A model generated the notes under the pieces. It did no database searches, was not told where the DNA came from, and saw nothing but the letters and a program-made list of their open reading frames with translations. Shown here in pieces: positions 1 to 8,812 of a stretch of DNA of 64,000 nt. The translations under genes and the position numbers were made by a program. The DNA comes from Anabaena catenula FACHB-362 (GTDB lineage Bacteria; Cyanobacteriota; Cyanobacteriia; Cyanobacteriales; Nostocaceae), in assembly GCF_014698735.1 (NCBI RefSeq), contig NZ_JACJTQ010000008.1, positions 84,506 through 148,505 on the forward strand, written 5' to 3'. The first letter of the stretch is position 1; every line of letters starts with the position of its first letter.

Positions 1-2
1 TT

Positions 3-1754
3 CCCCTACACTACCGCGAAAATTTCATCGGTGTGTTAAGCATTTTTCGCCCAGAATTTGATAGTCAAGTCCTCTGGGCAGGAAGACAAGATCAAAATAA
101 GTATCAAGAATTACCGCGCCTTTCCTTTGACGTTTGGCGAGAGGAAAGAAAAGGCCAAGCACCAGCATGGACACCTGAAGAAATCACACTAGGACAAGCT
201 TTGTCACAAAACTTCTCAATGGCAATCCAGCAACAGCAAACATACCAAGAATTGCAGTTATTGAATGCCAACCTCGAAGTCAGGGTACAAGAACAAACCG
301 CTGAAATAGAAAAAACCTTGATGCTGACTAAGGCACTCAAGCAAGTCACAGATCAAATTCGCAGCACCTTGGACTTGAATACAATCCTGCAAACCATAGT
401 CCAGGAAGTCCGTCCCCTACTCAATTCTGACCGGGTGCTAATTTATCAGTTAAGAGGGGAAACTGAAGGTGAGGTGATTGTAGAAGAGGTGAATGGTAAT
501 TGGCAGTCAGTTTTGGGACTGAAGTTATCATCGGAATGTGTTCCTGAAGAGTATACCCGTCTTTACTTACGTGGCAGGGTAAAGAAGATTAACAATGTGA
601 CAACAGAGACGCTGAGTGCTTGTCATCGAGAATTCTTGGCAAGTATGCAAGTCCAAGCTAACCTGATCGTACCCATTAAAATGGGGAGTCAACTTTGGGG
701 TTTGCTGGTTGCCCATCAGTGTGAATCTCCTCGGATTTGGCAAGATGCAGAAATTGATTTGTTACAGCAGTTAGCAGACCAAGCTGCGATCGCAATTCAG
801 CAAGCCCAACTCTATGAACAAAGTTGTATAGCCGAAGCTAAAGCCACAGCCAAAGCCGCACAGTTAGAGCATACCCTACATCAACTTCAAGAAACCCAGT
901 CCAAATTAATTCAAACTGAAAAAATGTCCGGTTTAGGACAGTTAGTTGCAGGTATAGCCCACGAAATTAACAACCCGGTCAACTTTATCTATGGCAACCT
1001 CTGTCATGCCAGCAACTATACCGAAGACCTACTCAACCTTTTACAACTTTACCAGTCCCATTATCCCAACCCTCATAGTGAAATTCGCTCTACTATCGAA
1101 GCCATAGATTTTAATTTTCTCATCCAAGACCTACCAAAAATCATGTCATCCATGAAAGTAGGATCAGATCGCATCCGTTCTATAGTCCTATCATTACGCA
1201 ATTTCTCCCGTCTCGATGAAGCTGAAAACAAGCGTGTTGACTTACATGAAGGTATTGATAACACTTTATTGATTTTGCAACATCGACTCAAAGCACACAG
1301 CTATTTTCCTGGCATTGAGGTGATCAAAGACTATGGGAAATTACCAAAAGTGGAATGCTATGCCGGACAAATGAATCAGGTATTCATGAATGTGATTAAC
1401 AATGCGATTGATGTCTTAACCGATGATATAGAAGAAAGACTAGAAACCGCAGATATCAAACCATCACCCACTATTCGTATTTCTACCAGAGTATCAGCCC
1501 AAAATTCCTATCTGTTAGTTAGCATTGCAGATAATGGACCAGGCATGAGTGAAGAAGTGAAAAAGCGGATTTTTGACCCATTCTTTACTACTAAGCCTGT
1601 GGGTAAAGGTACAGGATTAGGACTGGCAATTAGTTACCAAATTGTTGTAGAAAAACATGGTGGACTCATGGAATGTATATCAGCACCGGGGAAAGGTACA
1701 GAGTTCTGGATTGAAATTCCTCTCAAATTTCAAGGAGAACACAATAATTCGTAA
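3..1754 (+). CDS. GAF-domain sensor histidine kinase, 5' end outside window
   Basis: The frame is open from base 3, so the start lies upstream; the GTG at 33 is probably internal. Numbering from that GTG, residues 1-70 are the end of a first GAF domain, followed by a short coiled coil (70-100) and a second GAF domain (about 105-262). The second GAF has the phytochrome/cyanobacteriochrome signature: GRV, then LSACH (Cys197-His198), then ANLIVPI and [10 protein letters not shown] second Cys (169, in SECVPEEY) sits where DXCF-type cyanobacteriochromes have theirs. The kinase core follows: H-box AHEINNP (His310), N-box NVINNAID, G1 DNGPGM, F-box FDPFF and G2 GTGLGL. It should autophosphorylate His310 in response to light or another GAF ligand. 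No response regulator is adjacent. Kinase assignment is certain; chromophore binding is inferred. Confidence 0.93.
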   Translation, partial: PLHYRENFIGVLSIFRPEFDSQVLWAGRQDQNKYQELPRLSFDVWREERKGQAPAWTPEEITLGQALSQNFSMAIQQQQTYQELQLLNANLEVRVQEQTAEIEKTLMLTKALKQVTDQIRSTLDLNTILQTIVQEVRPLLNSDRVLIYQLRGETEGEVIVEEVNGNWQSVLGLKLSSECVPEEYTRLYLRGRVKKINNVTTETLSACHREFLASMQVQANLIVPIKMGSQLWGLLVAHQCESPRIWQDAEIDLLQQLADQAAIAIQQAQLYEQSCIAEAKATAKAAQLEHTLHQLQETQSKLIQTEKMSGLGQLVAGIAHEINNPVNFIYGNLCHASNYTEDLLNLLQLYQSHYPNPHSEIRSTIEAIDFNFLIQDLPKIMSSMKVGSDRIRSIVLSLRNFSRLDEAENKRVDLHEGIDNTLLILQHRLKAHSYFPGIEVIKDYGKLPKVECYAGQMNQVFMNVINNAIDVLTDDIEERLETADIKPSPTIRISTRVSAQNSYLLVSIADNGPGMSEEVKKRIFDPFFTTKPVGKGTGLGLAISYQIVVEKHGGLMECISAPGKGTEFWIEIPLKFQGEHNNS

Positions 1755-2565
1755 TTCGTAATTCGTATTTCGTAATAATGCTGACCGTCACGCTAGGGAT
1801 AAGTAATTCGTAATTACTCCCTTCCCACCAAAACAATACCGATTAAATGAACCGCGTTCGCGCAGCGTCCCGTAGGGATAGACGCAAAGGACGCGAAGTA
1901 AAGAAAGAAGAAGGAAGAAGATAGCTAATCTTACACTGGGAAGGAGTAAGTAAAGTTTCATTGCAGAAATTTTCACCTTGATCTACACGTGCTATTCTAA
2001 TAATTGAAGCTAAAGAAAAAGCTTCCCTGGCAGATAAAACAGCTAGTAGAGTGGAAATTTAGTAAGAGGTAAAATCGCTGTTGAAATCAAGTCTGTCTCG
2101 TCCAAACAACATAACACCCAACGCGAACGCTGATATTCTCTCGATAGATTAAAATCAGAGGGCGCTGTGACTAATCTTCATAACTTGTTTATCAAGGGTA
2201 TGAAAGGTAGTACATCCCTAGATAGAATCATTAAGAGGAGAGATAAACTAAGCAAGTAGATGTTGGGTGTTATTGTTTGTAATTAGAGATCGATGATCTC
2301 TTTCTGAAGATGAAGCTGCATATAATCAGATTCCCAGGATAACTATCGCAGATATAGACTAGCTTTGATATCATGCCCGCCTAATCACTGATCAAAAAAA
2401 ATTCTCCGCGTCAGAGCGTCTCTCTGTCTCCGCGTCAGTCTAAATGATAAGTATTCAACCGAACACAATATGAGTGGCTTCTCGACGAGTAAGCAGATAC
2501 TCCTAGTCTCAGAGAGTAAGTTTGTACTACAATTGAATAGCAACAGATAGTTAAAATAGCCCTTT
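1755..2565. other. gene-poor spacer with repeats and degenerate coding
   Basis: No intact gene is seen in these 811 bases. The spacer opens with tandem copies of TTCGTAA-like heptamers (to about 1777). Around 1850-1885 it holds a dispersed repeat containing GCGTTCGCGCAGCGTCCCG. An imperfect inverted repeat of about 18 bp (2104-2122 and 2262-2278, sharing TAACACCCAAC) encloses a degenerate reading frame. Near 2405-2450 there is a run of 'CCGCGTC' units of the kind scattered through cyanobacterial intergenic DNA. Confidence 0.5.
2050..2259 (+). pseudogene. possible degraded coding remnant (XisH-like motif?)
   Basis: One frame reads for 70 codons between stops with a single internal TGA at 2131, where TGG would be expected in an intact gene. 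It has no start codon. The first part contains GKIAVEIKS, which resembles the KIAVEIKSF motif of XisH-family proteins; the part after the TGA (SLDRLKSEGAVTNLHNLF) is not recognised. The low-complexity-free composition suggests real coding ancestry, but the XisH link rests on a short motif and could be chance. Confidence 0.2.
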
Positions 2566-3336
2566 ATGTCAATTATTGCGCTCAGAGCGTGGTATCTACA
2601 GGATTATGAGCCAATTACAGAATTGGAAAAACGTCCCCCAGACATTCGCTTGAGTAAAAAAAGCTTACTCAAATCAGGATTGCGTGCGGACTTTTTGGAA
2701 GAAAGTGACGAAGTTAAAGCATCAACTTGGTTTAGACGGTATCTGGAAGGAGAAAATACAGAATTTTATATTGAGGGTAGCGGTGGTTATTGTGTAGCTA
2801 ACATTGACTTGATTAGTCATGAAATTTATTTTACTAAACAGGCGTTGTTAGCTCAGTTAGAACCAACTATTTTTTTCTGCTCTCAAACTGAGTATGCAAC
2901 AGCAAGTGATCTGCTTAGAGAAGAACTACAAGAAAGTTTAAAAACTTTAAACACAAAATCGCGTTTACCCCTAACATTAATAGAATCATCTCGCCCCAGT
3001 AATGCACCTCTGCGGCTAAACCAAGCCATAATGAGGAAAATCAGGAAGAGTTTATTATTTATTGCAGATACTACACCTATCACCAGCGTTGAGGGTAAGG
3101 AAACTCATCAACTAATTCCCAGTCCCAATGTCTGCGTAGAAATTGGTTACGCTATCGAAAGTAAGCGGTCTGAACAAATTCTACTAGCACAAATGCAACG
3201 CCCAGAATTAGAAGGACAATTTCCCTTTGATTTACCCATGCAGCAAAATTTACAATTTCAAGACGGTGGAGAATTAAATAAAATCCTCACCGGCTGTATT
3301 GCAACACAGTTAGCAAGATTTAAATTATTTTTTTGA
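2566..3336 (+). CDS. possible TIR-like / nucleotide-binding domain protein
   Basis: 256 residues, ATG start, no signal peptide. The N-terminal 130 residues are not recognised. The C-terminal half contains FIADTTPI (about 166-173) followed by PNVCVEIGYAIES and, about 30 residues on, GQFPFDLPMQQNLQF. This order of D-(x)-TP, PNVxxExGYA and PFDL is typical of the predicted nucleotide-binding, TIR-like proteins often found as effectors in defence genes, where the usual forms are DvTP, NPNVliELGYA and lPFDLr. The Glu in VEIGYA would be the catalytic or NAD-contacting residue. It stands alone between a repeat-rich spacer and the mltA pair. Family placement comes from motifs only; an unrelated cyanobacterial protein cannot be excluded. 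Confidence 0.6.
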   Translation: MSIIALRAWYLQDYEPITELEKRPPDIRLSKKSLLKSGLRADFLEESDEVKASTWFRRYLEGENTEFYIEGSGGYCVANIDLISHEIYFTKQALLAQLEPTIFFCSQTEYATASDLLREELQESLKTLNTKSRLPLTLIESSRPSNAPLRLNQAIMRKIRKSLLFIADTTPITSVEGKETHQLIPSPNVCVEIGYAIESKRSEQILLAQMQRPELEGQFPFDLPMQQNLQFQDGGELNKILTGCIATQLARFKLFF

Positions 3337-3578
3337 ATTTTTGCTCAAGCAATTAACGTCATACCCAGATCCCTAAATGCTTTGATAAGTAGGGGATCTA
3401 TTATATAATCGCGGGAACTGTTTTCAGGACAGGAAGCGTCATGATGCCCAAGGAAGTAAAAGTTCTGAAATCTGGCGATACTTTGGTATATCTGCCACTT
3501 CTCCCGTATACTTCCCCTTTTCATTGTGGGGTAATCTGGTTAACAATGAGTTGGATGTATTAAAAATGATGTGAATTT

Positions 3579-3827
3579 ATGCCTAGAACTCCAAATGAAT
3601 ATGCCGTTTTCCTCCTGTTGGATAGCGGACATCGGGAAGAAGTGCGTTTTCCTACTATTCAAGATTTTCAGAAGTGGTATAGTGGGGAGCTTGTGCCAAA
3701 GTCAGCTTCTAATGATTTTATTAGCGTACCGATTAAAAATATTCAAGGGGAATATATGGTGGTACGTCCATCCCGGATTGTTGGTATTCGGGTAGAACCG
3801 ATTTTTAGTTCTAGTATTGAAAGATGA
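3579..3827 (+). CDS. small conserved-type protein upstream of mltA
   Basis: 82 residues beginning MPRTPNEYAVFLLLDSG. The product is small and soluble, with alternating hydrophobic strands and no signal peptide or membrane segment. I do not recognise a family. The stop codon overlaps the mltA start in an ATGA arrangement, so the two are very probably translationally coupled. The fit of this frame to the coupling favours it over the overlapping 74-codon frame beginning at 3571. Function unknown. Confidence 0.7.
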   Translation: MPRTPNEYAVFLLLDSGHREEVRFPTIQDFQKWYSGELVPKSASNDFISVPIKNIQGEYMVVRPSRIVGIRVEPIFSSSIER

Positions 3828-5041
3828 TGAGAAAAACCCTTGCTTTGCTATCCTTGAGTTTAGGAATTGCCTTTGTAAATCCACTTTGGTCAGTTGTTGC
3901 TCAAGTTCCAACTACACAGCCGATACCAATACCGACTACTCCTGAAGTCTTACCACCACTGCAACTTGTCAACGTGGAAACTGGCTGTACCCCCCAAAAT
4001 TGCTTGGGTTGGGATGAGCAACTTTGGGGTAAACAGGGAGATAAACAAGCATTGCTAACTTCAATAGATAATAGTTTGCGTTATTTGGGAACGAATAAAG
4101 CGATCGCTATTTATCAAAATTATCCAATCAAAGAGATTACCCTAGATCGTGTGCGTCGGAGTTTGTTACGCTTTCGGCAATTGCTTGTCAGTTCTACCTC
4201 AGCAGCCCAACTACAAGCCGCTGTGAGTCGGGAGTTTGTCTATTACCAGTCTGTAGGCAATGATGGCAAGGGTACTGTCAAGTTCACAGCTTATTACGAG
4301 CCGGAGTATACCGCCAGCCGCGTGAGAACTTCAGTATATAAATATCCCTTGTATCGAGTTCCGGCTGATTTTAAAGAATGGGCTAAACCTCATCCAAAAC
4401 GGATTGATTTAGAAGGTAAAGATGGTTTAAAAGGGAATAAAAGCAAATTGCGTGGGTTAGAAATGCTTTGGTTCCGCAATCGCTTTGATCCCTACATGAT
4501 TCAAATCCAAGGTTCTGCCCAAATTAAATTAACAAATGGCAAAAGAACCTCTGTAGGCTTTGCTGGGGGAACAGATTATCCTTGGACTAGTATCGGGGGA
4601 GAACTAGCAAAAGATGGCAAACTGCCACTTAGCGGATTAACAATGCCTAAGTTACTGAGTTATTTCCGCCAAAATCCCAGGGAGATGAATAATTATCTAC
4701 CACGCTGGGAAAGATTTGTTTTCTTTCAAGAAACTAACGGTACGGCAGCTACAGGCAGTATTAATGTACCTGTAACAGCAGAACGTTCCATTGCCACAGA
4801 TAAATCTCTCATGCCTCCTGGCGCACTAGCACTGATTAACAACTCATTTCCTTATCCTGCGGGTGGAGGTAGATTGGAGTCTCGAAGAGTTAGTCGTTTT
4901 GTCTTAGATCAAGATACAGGAAGTGCGATTAAAGGCCCAGGAAGAGTAGATTATTTCATGGGAACTGGTAAACTAGCAGGCGATCGCGCGGGCATTACAG
5001 GCGGTAACGGTTCACTGTTATATTTACTACTCAAAGAATAG
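3824..5041 (+). CDS. mltA: membrane-bound lytic murein transglycosylase A
   Basis: 405 residues. An N-terminal signal peptide (hydrophobic run ending SVVA, about residue 26) sends it to the periplasm. The MltA core is seen in FTAYYEPEYTASR, LRGLEMLWFRNRFDPYMIQIQGSAQI and a C-terminal 3D-type barrel ending GPGRVDYFMGTGKLAGDRAG; the Asp of VDYFMGTG corresponds to the catalytic Asp of the family. It cleaves the MurNAc-GlcNAc bond of peptidoglycan, forming 1,6-anhydro-MurNAc. No lipobox Cys is present at the signal cleavage site, so it may be soluble rather than a lipoprotein as in E. coli. It is coupled to the 82-residue gene upstream by a 4-base overlap. Confidence 0.93.
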   Translation: MMRKTLALLSLSLGIAFVNPLWSVVAQVPTTQPIPIPTTPEVLPPLQLVNVETGCTPQNCLGWDEQLWGKQGDKQALLTSIDNSLRYLGTNKAIAIYQNYPIKEITLDRVRRSLLRFRQLLVSSTSAAQLQAAVSREFVYYQSVGNDGKGTVKFTAYYEPEYTASRVRTSVYKYPLYRVPADFKEWAKPHPKRIDLEGKDGLKGNKSKLRGLEMLWFRNRFDPYMIQIQGSAQIKLTNGKRTSVGFAGGTDYPWTSIGGELAKDGKLPLSGLTMPKLLSYFRQNPREMNNYLPRWERFVFFQETNGTAATGSINVPVTAERSIATDKSLMPPGALALINNSFPYPAGGGRLESRRVSRFVLDQDTGSAIKGPGRVDYFMGTGKLAGDRAGITGGNGSLLYLLLKE

Positions 5042-5059
5042 GAGGCAGGGGGCAGGGGG

Positions 5060-5097
<38 letters not shown>

Positions 5098-5159
5098 AAA
5101 AAAGATCAATATTATTCCCCCTGCTCCCTGCTCCCCGCTCCCTTTCCTCTTAAGAGTCC

Positions 5160-6032
5160 CTAATAAGGTGGATAACCAAATTCATCATCATCGGCATAAA
5201 CATAAGAATTGGTAACACCAGCCATTTCCACCTTAGAAATTTCTGGTTTAATCACTTCTTTACCAAATTCTTTGTGTTCTTCAAAAGCCTGACAAATAAT
5301 TGCCGATTCTGGAGAATCTGAGGCAATCATATAATCAGTTAAAGTTGAGACTGTGGGATGTTTGTAATCTACAGTTGAAGCCACCAAAGCCGTATTTGGT
5401 TCAATTCCTCTTTCTTCACATTCAATGATTGGGCAAAAAATTCCATGAGCATGGAATAAAGGGCCTTTGGGAGTCACTGGTTTCTTTTGGAAGCCAGCAT
5501 AAGCCTTTTCTAATTCTGCTACGAAACCCCCAATGGCTCTCCCTTGTTGGTATTCAGAATAATTTTTACCAAAACTAGCGCCGGCTGAACCACTGAGAGT
5601 TAATTGCAAAGGAGATTGATGTAAAAACTTTTTATCTTCACCTACTAAAAAAATCAGATGACGAGTAAAAACTTTAAACTTCAGTTTATCAGCTAAAAAA
5701 GCATCATAATTATCCTTAAATGTACCCAATTTAATCCCCGTTTCTCTGTCTTTAACAGATAATGGACCACGACGCACAATTACTAATCGGGGAGTAGTGC
5801 TAATAAACACCGTTTCCATTCCCGAACTAAATTCATGGTCTATTTGTTGCCAATTATCATCTGGTGTAAAACCAACAGCTTGGGCATTATCCTGGCTAAT
5901 TGCCAAACCATAACTCTGTAAACCATCTGTTCCATAACGAGGATTGATCATTAACCCCCAGGGAAGGACTTGAGAAGGTGGGGCGTTAAATTTTTCGTCT
6001 TCAAAGTCGAACTTAGCAGATGCTTTCATCAT
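5160..6032 (-). CDS. cyanobacterial protein of unknown function (DUF5895-like)
   Basis: 290 residues with no signal peptide or membrane helix. It begins ASAKFDFEDEKFNAPPSQVLPWGLMINPRYG, has a central stretch LGTFKDNYDAFLADKLKFKVFTRHLIFLVGE and a Cys-containing segment HGIFCPIIECEERG. I recall proteins of this kind as a cyanobacterial family filed as DUF5895; that name is from memory and unverified. The acidic tail ADDDEFGYPPY is reminiscent of tails that recruit partners, for example on single-stranded DNA-binding proteins, but this is only a resemblance. It stands alone, with mltA converging on it across an STRR tract. Confidence 0.75.
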   Translation of the reverse strand: MMKASAKFDFEDEKFNAPPSQVLPWGLMINPRYGTDGLQSYGLAISQDNAQAVGFTPDDNWQQIDHEFSSGMETVFISTTPRLVIVRRGPLSVKDRETGIKLGTFKDNYDAFLADKLKFKVFTRHLIFLVGEDKKFLHQSPLQLTLSGSAGASFGKNYSEYQQGRAIGGFVAELEKAYAGFQKKPVTPKGPLFHAHGIFCPIIECEERGIEPNTALVASTVDYKHPTVSTLTDYMIASDSPESAIICQAFEEHKEFGKEVIKPEISKVEMAGVTNSYVYADDDEFGYPPY

Positions 6033-6156
6033 TTTAGAATAAAAACGTGTTTAATTTTACAATTTTAACTTCTGTACCATCTATCGAAGACATCAGGCAC
6101 AGTCTGACTTAGATTGTAACAACTAGGGAAAAAATATTTTCCAGACGGAAAAAATA

Positions 6157-6651
6157 CTATAGCTCAAAAGCCGCTGAAATATATTCTTGCAGTTGCAAAG
6201 TGAGTTCATTTGTGGATAAACTTGCGATCGCTTCAGGAATAGCTGTAACTTTACCCTGCTTTTTTAATACCCGTTGACAAAAGACAATAGCCACATCAAA
6301 GCGGCATGGGTAATCAGCCTTTTCAGGATATTCAGCCAAAAACATTTCTGCCGTGCGCCAGAGTTTTGCTTGCTTTTTTGGGGTGATAGCGGTTCTACCT
6401 CCAGCATCCCAATTACCTGCACTGCGGGTTTTTACTTCTACAAATGCCAGGATTGAGTCTGGATTTTTGGTATTTGGGGAGGTTGCTGTTTCGGTTTGCT
6501 GGTGATACTGGGCGATAATATCGATTTCTCCCCAGCGAGAAGAAAAGCGGCGGTGCAAAACCTCCCAACCTGTAGATTGTAACCATTGTGCTACTAGGTC
6601 TTCTCCTAAATGACCAATATCTGGATAATTAGATCGTGGAGGTTTAGACAT
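6157..6651 (-). CDS. yraN: YraN/UPF0102 family endonuclease-like protein
   Basis: 164 residues. The family pattern is clear: [35 protein letters not shown], then [10 protein letters not shown], then FDVAIVF. E of GEIDII with EVK forms the PD-(D/E)XK-type nuclease site. Members are usually about 120 residues; the extra length is a loop ([16 protein letters not shown]) and a C-terminal tail. It is predicted to bind or cut DNA, physiological role unresolved. The start lies only 14 bases from the divergent pentapeptide gene, so the two promoters must overlap the opposing gene or one start is wrong. Confidence 0.9.
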   Translation of the reverse strand: MSKPPRSNYPDIGHLGEDLVAQWLQSTGWEVLHRRFSSRWGEIDIIAQYHQQTETATSPNTKNPDSILAFVEVKTRSAGNWDAGGRTAITPKKQAKLWRTAEMFLAEYPEKADYPCRFDVAIVFCQRVLKKQGKVTAIPEAIASLSTNELTLQLQEYISAAFEL

Positions 6652-6665
6652 TAATTAAAAATACC

Positions 6666-7169
6666 ATGAATACTAAGTATCGGATTTGCTCAATTATACT
6701 CAGTTTATTGCTGTGGGTAATCATTCCCATGACAGCATTAGTAGGTGTAACATCAACGGCGTTTGCGCTGGAGTACAACAAAGAAATCCTCGTGGAAGCT
6801 GATTTTTCTGGACGTGATTTAACAGACTCCAGCTTTACCAAAGCTAATCTCCGTCAGAGTAATTTCAGTCATGCTAACTTGAGCGGTGTGAGCTTTTTTG
6901 CAGCGAATCTAGAGTCAGCAAACTTAGAGGGGGCTAATCTTACAAATGCTACCCTGGATTCTGCGCGTCTGATTAAAGCAAATTTAACTAATGCAGTTTT
7001 AGAAGGTGCATTTGCAGCCAGTGCCAGATTTGATGGTGCTATAGTTGACGGAGCAGATTTTACTGATGTACTGCTGCGTTCAGATGAGCAAAAAAAATTG
7101 TGTAAGATTGCCAAAGGCACTAATCCCGTTACAGGTAGGGATACGCGGGACACGTTATTTTGCCCCTAG
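6666..7169 (+). CDS. secreted/lumenal pentapeptide repeat protein
   Basis: 167 residues. A signal peptide (hydrophobic core [21 protein letters not shown], cleavage after AFA) leads to a run of A(D/N)LxX pentapeptides from about residue 45 to 135 ([28 protein letters not shown] and on), forming a right-handed beta-helix. The C-terminal cap has two Cys (KLCKIA and TLFCP), a layout typical of thylakoid-lumen pentapeptide proteins, probably joined by a disulfide. Biochemical role unknown. It is transcribed divergently from yraN. Confidence 0.88.
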   Translation: MNTKYRICSIILSLLLWVIIPMTALVGVTSTAFALEYNKEILVEADFSGRDLTDSSFTKANLRQSNFSHANLSGVSFFAANLESANLEGANLTNATLDSARLIKANLTNAVLEGAFAASARFDGAIVDGADFTDVLLRSDEQKKLCKIAKGTNPVTGRDTRDTLFCP

Positions 7170-7262
7170 TTGCCTAGGAACATTCAGGTAATAAATACTT
7201 CAGTGAGAAAGCTCAGTAATCAGTAATCAGTGTGTTACCTGTTTGTTGAAGGAGAAAGCTGG

Positions 7263-8696
7263 ATGTTAACCTTTATTAAATTGTGCCTACAGCTTTTTAA
7301 TGCCAGACTATCACGGTACATTGTTACCTGGGTATTTACCAGCATTGTAGTGATTGAACTAGCAATTCTGGTACCTTCTTATTTTCGGCGGGAAGATGAG
7401 CTATTATCCAAGCTGGAGAATGTTTCCGATGAAGTTTTTGCTTCCCTTGTTTACAAAATACAGCAAGGTGCAGATGCTTCAGAAATTCTGAGCATTACAG
7501 CTAACAAACTCAAACCTGGATCTGTGATTCTAGGTGGAGCAATTTACCAAGCTAATGGGAAATTGGTGGGAACATTTGGGGAAAAACCCTACATTTCTGC
7601 TACTAATTTGGGGAAGGCCAAGGTTTTTCGGTTTCGGAGTGCGGATAGAAAGCGCTATGATGTGGCTTGGTCTGCCCAAATGTTAGCTGGGAAGTATATC
7701 CTGATTGTGCGTCATGATTCTTCCTCTGTACAAACAGAATTGTATGCCTTTTCAATCAGGGTGGCCGGACTGGTTTTAATCATTTCGATTTTTGTTACCC
7801 TGACTACGATGCTGACTTTGGGCGTAGTGGTGATTAGGCCGATTTTGTTGCTGCGAGATGATTTGGTAGCTGCGGGGGAAGCGATTAGTGAAGATGGAGA
7901 TGATCCGCTTTTTTCTACGTTGTCTGTTAAACGTCGGGATGAGATGGGTGAGGTGATAGAGGCATTTAGCCAAATGTTTCAAAGAGTCAGAGCGGAAATT
8001 AGCACTCGTCATCTGATGGAAACTTCTCTACGGGATGAACAGGAAAAATCAGAACGGTTGCTGCTAAATATTTTACCTGCGGAGATTACCCAACAGTTAA
8101 AACAGAATCAAAGTGCGATGCCTGCGGCGAGCGTAGCTATCGCTCAACGATTTGATGAAGTCACTATTCTCTTTGCAGATATTGTCAATTTTACTGGGTT
8201 AGCAGCGCACATTACACCTATAGAACTTGTCAACTCTCTCAATGAGATTTTTTCTAGCTTTGATAGATTGGCAGAATTTCATGGTTTAGAGAAAATCAAG
8301 ACAATTGGTGATGCTTACATGGTAGTTGGTGGTTTACCCACACCCCGCGCTGATCATGCCTTAGCGGTTGCTCAAATGGCACTCGATATGCAACAGGCAA
8401 TTACTCAAATTCAAACAGTAACAGGTGAATCTTTTCAATTACGAATTGGCATTAATACTGGTTCTGTAGTTGCTGGGGTGATTGGTTTAAAAAAGTTTAG
8501 TTATGATTTGTGGGGTGATGCAGTTAATCTAGCTAGTCGGATGGAATCTCATGGCATTGTCGGCAAAATTCAATTATCAGAAACGACTTATTTACATATC
8601 AAAGATGATTATAAATTAGAAAAACGGGGATTAATTCAGGTAAAAGGTAGAGGTGAAGTCACTACTTATCTGCTAATTAGCAGAAATAATTCGTAA
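7263..8696 (+). CDS. membrane-bound class III adenylate cyclase with HAMP domain
   Basis: 477 residues from the ATG at 7263, chosen because AAGGAGAAAG lies just upstream; a longer frame from 7230 has no such site. One membrane helix lies near residues 18-37 and a second near 165-190, flanking an extracytoplasmic sensor segment, followed by HAMP and a C-terminal catalytic domain. FADIVNFTG supplies the metal Asp, EKIKTIGDAYMVVGG supplies a Lys typical of adenine recognition, and LWGDAVNLASRME supplies the second specificity Asp and the transition-state Asn/Arg. All the residues for ATP cyclisation are present, so it should make cAMP. It resembles the HAMP-containing CyaA-type cyclases of Anabaena. 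A separate cNMP-binding gene lies at 43997. Confidence 0.92.
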   Translation: MLTFIKLCLQLFNARLSRYIVTWVFTSIVVIELAILVPSYFRREDELLSKLENVSDEVFASLVYKIQQGADASEILSITANKLKPGSVILGGAIYQANGKLVGTFGEKPYISATNLGKAKVFRFRSADRKRYDVAWSAQMLAGKYILIVRHDSSSVQTELYAFSIRVAGLVLIISIFVTLTTMLTLGVVVIRPILLLRDDLVAAGEAISEDGDDPLFSTLSVKRRDEMGEVIEAFSQMFQRVRAEISTRHLMETSLRDEQEKSERLLLNILPAEITQQLKQNQSAMPAASVAIAQRFDEVTILFADIVNFTGLAAHITPIELVNSLNEIFSSFDRLAEFHGLEKIKTIGDAYMVVGGLPTPRADHALAVAQMALDMQQAITQIQTVTGESFQLRIGINTGSVVAGVIGLKKFSYDLWGDAVNLASRMESHGIVGKIQLSETTYLHIKDDYKLEKRGLIQVKGRGEVTTYLLISRNNS

Positions 8697-8700
8697 ACAG

Positions 8701-8735
8701 GTGACAGGTGACAGGTGACAGGTGACAGGTGACAG
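8701..8735. repeat. STRR heptamer tract (GTGACAG x5)
   Basis: Five exact tandem copies of GTGACAG directly follow the cyclase gene. Related GTGACAG copies lie at 26189-26241. Confidence 0.95.
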
Positions 8736-8812
8736 GTAATTCTTAATTTTCCCCGTATCCCCGCGTCCCGACTTCTCTGCGTCCCCGCGTCACCGCGTCA
8801 GCCATTAGGATA

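Noticed and set aside
1788..1976. 62-codon minus-strand frame after the first kinase
   Set aside because: Composition follows the repeat-rich spacer, with no ribosome site or protein-like pattern.
3441..3563. 40-codon frame upstream of the mltA pair
   Set aside because: Short, no recognisable features, no support beyond an ATG.
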